Translations under genes and position numbers: made by a program
Part shown: piece after piece, positions 52,844-60,003 of the stretch
Position numbering within the stretch: position 1 is the first letter of the stretch
Layout: the number at the start of each line of letters is the position of its first letter
From: an uncultured Alphaproteobacteria bacterium
GTDB lineage: Bacteria > Pseudomonadota > Alphaproteobacteria > UBA2966
Assembly (NCBI GenBank): GCA_958295725.1
Contig: OY282368.1
Span: 124,001 to 188,000 of the forward strand
Direction: 5' to 3'
DNA: 64,000 nt
The notes under the pieces: generated by a model
Databases searched by the model: none
What the model was told of the DNA's origin: nothing
Seen by the model: the letters and a program-made list of their open reading frames with translations, nothing else

Positions 52844-54105
52844 GCCGCGCGGGAGCGGCGCTGCTGGCGGGGATGTTCCGGAGCGCCGTCGACGCGGCCC
52901 GGCCGGACCGATGCCTCGGCAGCCGCCTCCCCGCCGTTCCCGCCGGAGACCTCGTCGTGGTCGGTGCCGGCAAGGCCGCCGCCGCCATGGCGCGCGTGGC
53001 CGTGGAGCGCTATGGCGCCGCCGCCCGGGGCCTCGTCGTCACGCGCTATGGCCATGGTCCGGAAGAGACCCGGATCGGCGGCGTGGATATCGTCGAGGCC
53101 GGACACCCGATCCCCGACCGGGCGGGCGTCGTCGCCGCGGCCCGGATTCTGGACACGGTCCGGAACCGCGGGCCCCGGGACCTGATTCTCTGCCTCCTCT
53201 CCGGCGGCGGATCCGCTCTGTTGAGCCTGCCGGCCCCGGGACTGTCCCTCGAAGACAAGCGGACGGCGACACGGGACCTCGTCGCCTGCGGCGCGACGAT
53301 CGACGAGATCAATTGCGTGCGCAAGCACCTCTCGGCCGTGAAGGGCGGACGCCTGGCCGCCACGGCCCATCCCGCGCCCGTCGTCGCGCTCGCCATCTCC
53401 GACGTCGCCGGGGACGACCCCTCGGTCATCGCGTCCGGCCCCACCGTTGCCGACCCGACGACATTCGCCGACGCCCGCCGGGTTCTGGAGAAGTTCGGCA
53501 TCGACCCGTCGCCCGCCGTCGCGCGCCACCTGCGGCGGACGGAGGGCGAGACGCCGAAGCCGGGCGATCCGGTTCTGGAGTCCGCGAGCTTCCGGGTCGT
53601 GGCCGGCGGCGCCGACGCGCTCGCGGCGGCCGCGCGCGTGGCCCGGGAGGCGGGGCTGGAACCGGTTCTGCTGGGCGACGCGGTCGAGGGCGAGGCGCGC
53701 GAGGTGGCGCGGGCTCATGCCGCCCTGGCGCGCGACGTCCGTGCGCGCGGGAAGGCCTCGGTGTTGCTGTCCGGCGGCGAGACGACGGTCGCCGTGCGGG
53801 GGACCGGAGACGGTGGACCCAACACGGAATACGCGCTCGCTCTGGCGGTCGCGCTGGCGGGCGCGGAAGGGATCTCGGCCATCGCCTGCGATACGGACGG
53901 GATCGACGGCAACAGGGACAACGCTGGCGCGATGGTGTTCCCGGACACGCTGTCGCGGGCGCGGGCGCTGGGCCTCGACCCGGAGAAGCACCTCGGCGAC
54001 AACGATTCCTACGGGTTCTTCGCCCCGATCGGAGACTTGGTGAAACCGGGCCCCACCCTCACCAACGTGAACGATTTCCGCGCCATCCTCGTCGCTCCGG
54101 CGTGA
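52840..54105 (+). CDS. Glycerate 2-kinase (GckA/TtuD type, DUF4147-MOFRL)
   Basis: A 421-residue kinase that phosphorylates D-glycerate to 2-phosphoglycerate, feeding glyoxylate or tartrate breakdown into glycolysis. VVGAGKAAAAMARVAVERYG near residue 40, LCLLSGGGSALLSLPAPGLS near 120, NCVRKHLSAVKGGRLA near 157 and AISDVAGDDPSVIASGPTVA near 188 are the DUF4147 signature. The MOFRL end contains LLSGGETTVAVRGTGDGGPN near 308. No tartronate semialdehyde reductase is next to it. It is coupled to the EamA transporter by an ATGA overlap. Confidence 0.93.
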   Translation: MSRAGAALLAGMFRSAVDAARPDRCLGSRLPAVPAGDLVVVGAGKAAAAMARVAVERYGAAARGLVVTRYGHGPEETRIGGVDIVEAGHPIPDRAGVVAAARILDTVRNRGPRDLILCLLSGGGSALLSLPAPGLSLEDKRTATRDLVACGATIDEINCVRKHLSAVKGGRLAATAHPAPVVALAISDVAGDDPSVIASGPTVADPTTFADARRVLEKFGIDPSPAVARHLRRTEGETPKPGDPVLESASFRVVAGGADALAAAARVAREAGLEPVLLGDAVEGEAREVARAHAALARDVRARGKASVLLSGGETTVAVRGTGDGGPNTEYALALAVALAGAEGISAIACDTDGIDGNRDNAGAMVFPDTLSRARALGLDPEKHLGDNDSYGFFAPIGDLVKPGPTLTNVNDFRAILVAPA

Positions 54106-54139
54106 TTCGCCCCATCGCCGCCGGGTCTACCCACACTTC

Positions 54140-54157
54140 TTTCCCTTGACGGGGAAA
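54140..54157. terminator. Short hairpin between convergent genes
   Basis: TTTCCC-TTGACG-GGGAAA, a 6-bp stem, located 34 bp after the glycerate kinase stop and facing the HEPN-like gene. No U-tract; a weak terminator candidate. Confidence 0.3.
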
Positions 54158-54215
54158 TTGTCGGCCTCTTGCGGACAAGCGGGCATCGCCAGGTCGTGCC
54201 GGCATGGACCGGCGG

Positions 54216-54893
54216 CTATCGGGGGTCATCGTTGACGCGGGGAAACGCGACCGGCTCCCAGACGCCGGACTCCGGGTTTCTTTCGATATCGGCTCGCATG
54301 ATCTTCAGAATCGATGGCACCAGGGAAGCCATGATTCGGCTGCCGTCCCTCACCTGATCCTGGCCCCAACCTGTCGCGAAGGTCGCGCCGCCATGGACGA
54401 TCTGATTGCGCAGCGTATAGAGCCGCGTGAACAGCACCGTCAGAACGCGATGAACGTTCCTTTCCTCCACGGAACGCAGTACGGAACGCTTCGAGTCGGA
54501 AAATTTCTTCTTCCAATTCTTTCCCGCAGTCGGGTCTCGGTCTCGAACCGCGTCCCAAAAGGGATCGAAAACGTAACGGTTTTCCAGGAGGACGCGAATT
54601 GGCCCGGAGAAAGTGCGCCAAAGCGCATCCTCCAGAACTCCGTCATCGTCCCGCTCCAGAATTTCTCGCAGGAAACTCCGGAACTTCTCGCGTTCGGTCC
54701 GCTGTATATCGGAATGCGAAGGGAGGGTTTCACGGCCATAGGCGGCGTTGAACGCGATCCAGAGAAAAATGAACCTCTCGGTGTCGTCCTTGGCGGCCTC
54801 GCTGCGTCGAAGCCAACTGTCGGCGCGGCGCAAGCGGTCCTCGTTGTGCTGGCGCTGGGAAATTTGATGGATGGTCCTCGGAGTATCGATCAT
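54216..54893 (-). CDS. HEPN (Apea-like) domain protein
   Basis: A 225-residue soluble helical protein. The region near residue 162 reads RLYTLRNQIVHGGATF, fitting the HEPN motif R-x4-H of the Apea-like HEPN family, many of which are RNases in toxin-antitoxin or phage defence. An aromatic N-terminal element FIFLWIAFNAAYGRE near 41 is shared with the Apea-like set. The gene has AT-richer codons than its neighbours. No antitoxin-like gene is next to it. It could be a defence nuclease or a non-catalytic HEPN. The start is an ATG at 54893. Confidence 0.6.
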   Translation of the reverse strand: MIDTPRTIHQISQRQHNEDRLRRADSWLRRSEAAKDDTERFIFLWIAFNAAYGRETLPSHSDIQRTEREKFRSFLREILERDDDGVLEDALWRTFSGPIRVLLENRYVFDPFWDAVRDRDPTAGKNWKKKFSDSKRSVLRSVEERNVHRVLTVLFTRLYTLRNQIVHGGATFATGWGQDQVRDGSRIMASLVPSILKIMRADIERNPESGVWEPVAFPRVNDDPR

Positions 54894-55056
54894 CGGTCCT
54901 CGTTTTCACGTTGCGCCGGCCGATGGCAGGGCGCGACATTCGGGAGTCGACCGACAGGCGTATCGGCATCGGCGACGACTGGCCGGGCGGAAGGCCCGCG
55001 CGGTATGGTAATCTCGGAGTCCGACACGTAACCAGCCGGTGGGGAGGCGCGCGTCG

Positions 55057-56454
55057 ATGGGTATCGTCAGATCCGATGGTCGGCCGTTCGACACCTCCGT
55101 TCCCGTGGTCGTGATCGGGGCCGGTGCCTGTGGATGCAGCGCGGCGCTGGCCGCGAAGGAGCGTGGCGCCGACGTTCTGATCATCGAGCGGGACGAGCCG
55201 CCGACGGGGAGCACGTCCCTCTCCGGCGGACAGATCCCCGCCGCCGGCACCAGGCTTCAGAAGGCGGCGGGCATCGAGGACACGCCGGAGGCGTTCGCCG
55301 AGGAAATCCTCGAGAAGGCGCGCCGCCAGACCGACGCGGAGATGGCGCTCGCCGTCTCCCGGGGCTCCACCGTTACCGTGGACTGGCTCGTGGACACCTA
55401 CGGCGCGCCGCTGGAGGTCCTGACCGATTTCTTCTACCCGGGTCACAAGAAACACCGCATGCACGGCACGCCCAACCGGGACGGCGCCGAATTGCTGGCC
55501 TGCCTGCTCGAGGCGGTCTCGCGCGAAGGGATCGACACGCTGACCGCCGCCACGGCCACCGACCTCCACGCCGACGAGGACGGCAGGGTCACCGGCGTGC
55601 GCCTCCGGCGCCCGGACGGGGGCCATGAGGATGTCGGCTGCGGCGCCCTGGTGCTGGCCTGCAACGGATTCGGCGGCGACCCGGAGATGGTCCGGGAGTA
55701 TATCCCCGAGATCTCCGACGCCCTCTATTTCGGCCACGTGGGCAACAAGGGCGACGCGGTGAAGTGGGGCCTGGAGATCGGCGCCGACGTCGCCGACATG
55801 GGCAGCTACCAGGGCCACGGCGCCGTCGCGACGCCTCACAACACGCACATCGGCTGGCCTTCGATCACCGAGGGCGGGATCATGGTCAACGCCGACGGCA
55901 GGCGCTTCAGCCACGAGAACCGGGGCTATTCCGAGCAGGCTATCGAGGTCATCCGCCAGCCCGGCAATTTCGCCTGGGCGATCTTCAGCGAAACCGCTCA
56001 CCAGGTCGCCATGCAGTTCAGCCACCAGCGGGAGTCGGTCGAGGCCGGCGCGGTTCGCGTGGCGCAGACCTTCGACCGGCTGGCGGAGATCACCGGGCTG
56101 CCCGGGGACGCCTTGGCCGGGACCATCGCCGAGGTCAACGACGTCCTCGCGGGAAGGAAGGCGGACCCCTTCGGCCGGGACTTCGGCGACAAGGCGCCGC
56201 TGGAGCCCCCGTACCACGCGGTCAAGGTGACCGGCACCCTTTTCCACACCCAGGGCGGCCTTGTCGTCGACACCGGGGCGCGGGTCCTGCGCAAGGGCGC
56301 CGGGCAACCGCTGCCCAACCTGTTCGCGGGGGGCGGCGCCGCGCGCGGTCTCACCGGCCCGTCGTGCTGGGGCTACACCTCCGGTGCGGGCCTGATGACC
56401 GCGACGACGCTCGGCCGACTCGGCGGCGAAGGCGCCGCCGCGCTCGTCTCCTGA
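55057..56454 (+). CDS. FAD-binding dehydrogenase, fumarate-reductase/3-ketosteroid type
   Basis: A 465-residue flavoprotein. VVVIGAGACGCSAALAAKER near residue 18 is the FAD loop, TGSTSLSGGQIPAAGTRLQ near 50 is the second FAD contact, ITEGGIMVNADGRRFSHENR near 270 is the substrate-domain conserved strand, and CWGYTSGAGLMTATTLGRLG near 436 is the C-terminal FAD motif. There is no signal peptide. The electron acceptor and substrate are unknown; related members reduce or oxidise enoates and 3-ketosteroids. GGGGAGG is 10 bases before the ATG at 55057. Confidence 0.85.
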   Translation: MGIVRSDGRPFDTSVPVVVIGAGACGCSAALAAKERGADVLIIERDEPPTGSTSLSGGQIPAAGTRLQKAAGIEDTPEAFAEEILEKARRQTDAEMALAVSRGSTVTVDWLVDTYGAPLEVLTDFFYPGHKKHRMHGTPNRDGAELLACLLEAVSREGIDTLTAATATDLHADEDGRVTGVRLRRPDGGHEDVGCGALVLACNGFGGDPEMVREYIPEISDALYFGHVGNKGDAVKWGLEIGADVADMGSYQGHGAVATPHNTHIGWPSITEGGIMVNADGRRFSHENRGYSEQAIEVIRQPGNFAWAIFSETAHQVAMQFSHQRESVEAGAVRVAQTFDRLAEITGLPGDALAGTIAEVNDVLAGRKADPFGRDFGDKAPLEPPYHAVKVTGTLFHTQGGLVVDTGARVLRKGAGQPLPNLFAGGGAARGLTGPSCWGYTSGAGLMTATTLGRLGGEGAAALVS

Positions 56455-56533
56455 TCCGGAGGCCGCCCGCAAGCCGTCGGCTCCGCCGTGAGCGTCCGTG
56501 GGCCGATTGGATGCCGCGACCGATGGAAAGGAG

Positions 56534-56827
56534 TCACCCAAGTTTGCCGACGTAGGACAGCACACCGATGATCGCGACGGCCAACGCCGCAACGGTGGCC
56601 GTGTAGCCGAAGAGCTTGTTGCTGGTCGGCACGCTTGCGAGCTTCACCAGAATACCCCTGGTGTCGGACTTGATCTCATCCAGGTCCTTGCGGACATACT
56701 CGAATTCGACTTCGAGTCGCGTTATCCGATTTTCCGTTCCGCCACTCCCGTTGCTGCTGCCCGTCTGAAGACGCTCGGCAACGATATCTCCTACCGTTTT
56801 CTTGGCTTTCCCAACCCGCCTCGTCAT
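56534..56827 (-). CDS. Small coiled-coil, one-helix membrane protein
   Basis: A 97-residue protein of no recognised family. TENRITRLEVEFEYVRKDLD near residue 31 is a coiled coil that continues to LVKLASVP, then NKLFGYTATVAALAVAIIGV near 70 is a C-terminal membrane helix followed by LSYVGKLG. The layout resembles hemolysin XhlA-like or phage-derived anchor proteins and other short helix-anchored coiled-coil proteins. It lies downstream of the disrupted aldo/keto reductase in the same direction, with a 58-bp gap. Confidence 0.6.
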   Translation of the reverse strand: MTRRVGKAKKTVGDIVAERLQTGSSNGSGGTENRITRLEVEFEYVRKDLDEIKSDTRGILVKLASVPTSNKLFGYTATVAALAVAIIGVLSYVGKLG

Positions 56828-57150
56828 TCTACATGAGGTGCCGTCTTGGCGTCGCGAATATCTGCGGGCTGGATCGTCGGCGGGCTTACGGCGGGTCCCA
56901 CGTCGGTCCCAGCGCGAAATCCGCCAGACGGTCGTTCCGCGCCGTCAGGGACGACACGCGGGCCATGTCTTCCGTGGAGAGCTCGAAATCGAACACGTCG
57001 AAGTTCTCCCGGCAATGAATCTCGCGTCCCGCCTTGGGGATCGCGGCCACCGGTCCCTGCTGGATCAGCCAGCGCAGCGCGACCTGCGCGGCGGTCTTGC
57101 CGTGGCGTTCGCCGATCTCGATCAGGACGGGATGCCGCACGACTTTTCCC

Positions 57151-58554
57151 TGTCGAGAACATTTTGAGTTGACCGGATTATGTACCAAATGGATTGACCG
57201 CTTCTGTTGGGGTTGTTGGCCCTGTGGGGAAGTGGTCAGGCGCGGGGCGGCTGTCCACTTGTCCACAGGGCGCCGGCGGGTTGCGTCGAAGCGGGTCACG
57301 CGGCCTTGCGGGTTTGGGTTTCGAGCGGGGTTCCGTCGGCTTGGTAGTGAGCGAGGCGCCTGGGTCCGTGGAAGACGGCGAGGGTGTCGTCGGGGTACTC
57401 GTGCACCCGGACCTTGACCTTGACGTAGTGGTGGCGATGTCGCCCGGCGGGGATCTGCAGGCTGCGTCCCTTGTAGCGCACGGTGTTGTCGCCTGACACG
57501 GTGCGGTCCTCCTGGACGCAGAGGATGTCTTCCAAGGCGCCGGCGAAGGGCACGAAGGCCGAACCCTCGGCCTCGGGCGGGGTCGCGAAGCGTCTGTTGT
57601 GGTCCGGCAGGTAGACCTCCTCGAGGAAGCGGTTGGCCTCGGCCATGTCGGTGATGCCGGCGAGCCTGAGTTCCTGGGGCAGGCGCTTCTGCACGGTGGC
57701 GAACATGCGCTCCGAGCGCCCCCTGGCCTCGGGCGAGTAGGCGGCGATGTGCTCGATGCCGAGTTGGTGAAGCGCGCGACCGACCTGGGTCGGAGTGTCC
57801 TTGTCCACCTTGCCGCCGGCCTCGGGGGTGCGCCAGTAGTGGCTGCCGCGGTCGGTGTAGAGCGAACAGAACAGTCCGCGCTCGCGGATCACCTCGCGGA
57901 GCGCCCGGAAGCTCGACATGGTGCCCTCCTCGGTGACGAAGAAGGCCGAGTAGACCTCGCTGGTGGCGTCGTCCAGGGTGACGATCAGGTCCCACTCCCG
58001 ACCGGGTGCCCACTCATGGCGCGAGCCGTCCTGATGCAGCATCATGCCGGGCAGTGCCCGGCGCGGCCGCTTGCGCCGGTGGGCGCCGCGCCGGGGCGCC
58101 GCGCGCCTGCGGCCATGAGCCTGCAAGGTCAGCCGAACCCAGTTGTAGCTGCGCTTGATGCCGTGCGCGGTGACCAGCTTCTCGTGAAAATGCTTGGCGT
58201 TGAAGTCCCAGTAGCGGGTGTCGAACAACGCCAGAACCCGCGCCACCTCGTCCACGCCGGCGCGGCGCGCCGAGACCCGGCCCAGACGGCGGTCGTACAA
58301 CCCCTCCGCCCCCTCCGCCTCGTAGCGGTCGCGCCAGCGCCGGAAGGTCCGTTCCGAAACACCCAGAACCTCCGCCGCCTCGCCTTGGCTCAACACACCC
58401 CGATGGGTGCGACCGTAAACCTCCTCGAACTTCATCAATCTCAGTCCCTGTCGCTGCTCCGTCCGACGCATCCAGTCCCTCCTTGGCCTGAATACGTTCT
58501 AAAACCGGACAGATCAGTTGGTACATAATCCGGTCATATCCTCTGTTAACGACA
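57151..58554 (-). mobile_element. ISNCY/IS1202-type insertion sequence
   Basis: The 1404-bp element begins TGTCG and ends CGACA. It is flanked by exact 16-bp direct repeats CCGCACGACTTTTCCC at 57135-57150 and 58555-58570. The termini share a 19-bp inverted repeat TGACCGGATTATGTACCAA at 57170-57188 and 58518-58536, set 18-19 bp in from each end, while the outermost bases beyond TGTCG differ. Long target repeats are a known trait of the IS1202 group. It holds one intact transposase gene. Confidence 0.88.
57296..58471 (-). CDS. ISNCY/IS1202-type transposase with integrase core
   Basis: A 391-residue transposase. The N-terminal helix-turn-helix is SQGEAAEVLGVSERTFRRWR near residue 29. The integrase core shows MMLHQDGSRHEWAPG near 142 (first Asp), VTLDDATSEVYSAF near 165, LYTDRGSHYWRTPEAGGKVD near 202 (second Asp) and YSPEARGRSERMFATVQKRL near 242 (the Glu). 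The C-terminal domain has RTVSGDNTVRYKGRSLQI. This is the ISNCY type, not IS481, judging by QVGRALHQLGI and the C-terminal domain. The frame is intact. It lies antiparallel to the IS numbering, in the same direction as the gene it disrupts. Confidence 0.9.
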   Translation of the reverse strand: MRRTEQRQGLRLMKFEEVYGRTHRGVLSQGEAAEVLGVSERTFRRWRDRYEAEGAEGLYDRRLGRVSARRAGVDEVARVLALFDTRYWDFNAKHFHEKLVTAHGIKRSYNWVRLTLQAHGRRRAAPRRGAHRRKRPRRALPGMMLHQDGSRHEWAPGREWDLIVTLDDATSEVYSAFFVTEEGTMSSFRALREVIRERGLFCSLYTDRGSHYWRTPEAGGKVDKDTPTQVGRALHQLGIEHIAAYSPEARGRSERMFATVQKRLPQELRLAGITDMAEANRFLEEVYLPDHNRRFATPPEAEGSAFVPFAGALEDILCVQEDRTVSGDNTVRYKGRSLQIPAGRHRHHYVKVKVRVHEYPDDTLAVFHGPRRLAHYQADGTPLETQTRKAA

Positions 58555-59192
58555 CCGCACGACTTTTCCCTTGGCGAGCGGCATGTAGGCGGTGAGCATC
58601 ATGCCGTACTCGCGCGCCAGCCCGAGAACCCGGTTCTGCGGCAGGAAGGGGTGGTATTCGACCTGGTTGCAGGCGATGTCGGTGTCGCACTCCTCCACGG
58701 CTTCCCTCATCAGGGCGGTGTTGAAGTTGCTGACCCCGATGAGGCGCGCCTTGCCGGCGGCCTTGATCTCGCTGAAGGCCTTCAGGGTCTCGCGCAGCGG
58801 GACGGCCTTGCTCGGCCAGTGGACGAGCAGCAGGTCGACGTAGCCGCTACCCAGGTTCCGCAGGCTGTCTTCCGCGCAGCGCTTGACATCCGGGTACGCG
58901 AGGTCGTCCGGCCAGATCTTCGTCGTGATGAACACGTCCTCCCGGTCGACGGACGAGTCGCGGACGGCGCGGCCCACCTCGGTCTCGTTGCCGTACATGC
59001 GGGCCGTGTCGATGTGGCGGTAGCCGACGTCGAGCGCCATGCGCACCGCGTCGGCGCACTGGCGTCCTCGCAGTGCCCAAGTGCCGAACCCCAGCGCGGG
59101 AACCCGGACCCCTTTCACGTCCATGCGCATCATGGGCGTCGCCCCCGTACGGAAGAGAATGCCGATCGGTTCCCCGCATGATGGAGGATGCC

Positions 59193-59972
59193 ATGACCCT
59201 TGCGCCACCCCCCCGCTCCGCGAAACCGCGCGCCGTCGGGATCACCGCGATGATCGACTTCGGTCCCGACGAGATGGGATGGACCGGCGAGAACGGCCTG
59301 CGGGATCTCATGGCCTGTGCCGCCCCCTTCATCGACATGGCGAAGATCTACGCCCTCAACGCCATCCTCGTGCCCGACGACGCGATCAAGGCCAATGTCG
59401 CTGTCTACCGCGACAACGACGTGACGCCCTACACCGGCGGCGTCCTGTTTGAATACGCCTGGCTGCGCGGCGAGGTCGACGACATGCTCGACCGGGTCGA
59501 ACGGCTTGGCGTGCCCGCGCTGGAGATCTCGGAGAACTACGTCACCCTCGAACCGGACGCGCGGCGCGACTTCATCGCGCGCGCGTCCGGGCGCGGCTTG
59601 CGCGTGATCTGGGAGTTCGGCCGCAAGAATCCGCGGGGGCCGTTCGATCTGGACGAGGTCGGCGCGATGATCCGGGAAGCCATGGACGCGGGCGCCGATC
59701 ACGTGATCCTGGAACAGAGCGAGCTCGACGTGCTCGAGGACGCGGCGCCGGCCGCGTTCGCGAAGCTCCCCGACCAGCCGTGGTTTCCCGACGTCCTGAT
59801 CGAAGGCGATCCCTATCGGTTCCCAGAACAGCACGGCCGGATCATCGAGCGGTTCGGCCCGGAAGTGAACTTCGCCAACATCGCGGCGGGGCAATGCCTG
59901 CGCCTCGAGGGGCTGCGCCGCGGCATCGGCCGCGCCGTCGACTACGCCATGTTCCGGCGATACGGACTGTGA
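59193..59972 (+). CDS. Phosphosulfolactate synthase (ComA)-like TIM-barrel protein
   Basis: A 259-residue protein with the ComA fold. ComA adds sulfite to phosphoenolpyruvate in coenzyme M synthesis, but bacterial relatives often have other jobs. PRAVGITAMIDFGPDEMGW near residue 12, IDMAKIYALNAILVPDDAIK near 48, GVPALEISENYVTLEPDARR near 108 and VILEQSELDVLEDA near 170 fit the family. The ATG at 59193 has GGAGG 5 bases upstream; ATG codons just before would place it too close. Its neighbours give no sulfonate or coenzyme M context. It diverges from the aldo/keto reductase. Confidence 0.7.
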   Translation: MTLAPPPRSAKPRAVGITAMIDFGPDEMGWTGENGLRDLMACAAPFIDMAKIYALNAILVPDDAIKANVAVYRDNDVTPYTGGVLFEYAWLRGEVDDMLDRVERLGVPALEISENYVTLEPDARRDFIARASGRGLRVIWEFGRKNPRGPFDLDEVGAMIREAMDAGADHVILEQSELDVLEDAAPAAFAKLPDQPWFPDVLIEGDPYRFPEQHGRIIERFGPEVNFANIAAGQCLRLEGLRRGIGRAVDYAMFRRYGL

Positions 59973-60003
59973 CGGAGGGGCCGCGCGGCGAACGTATCTC
60001 GCT

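Larger units (their letters stand above)
56886..59133 (-). pseudogene. Aldo/keto reductase interrupted by an ISNCY/IS1202-type element
   Basis: The N-terminal part (58571-59133) has VPALGFGTWALRGRQCADAV near residue 13, the catalytic GYRHIDTARMYGNETEVGRA near 38, and VDLLLVHWPSKAVPLRETLK. The C-terminal part (56886-57134) has IEIGERHGKTAAQVALRWLI and a cofactor-like IPKAGREIHCRENFDVFDFE. If one copy of the 16-bp duplication is kept, the two join in frame as AYMPLAKGKVVRHPVLIEIG, a normal AKR junction, giving a full-length enzyme of about 280 residues. The insertion is therefore the only lesion. Start is put at the ATG at 59133. Confidence 0.92.

Noticed and set aside
57151..58554. Assigning the element to IS481
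   Set aside because: The catalytic core resembles IS481 at first sight, but the KVDKDTPTQVGRALHQLGI and C-terminal segments and the 16-bp target repeat fit the ISNCY/IS1202 group better.
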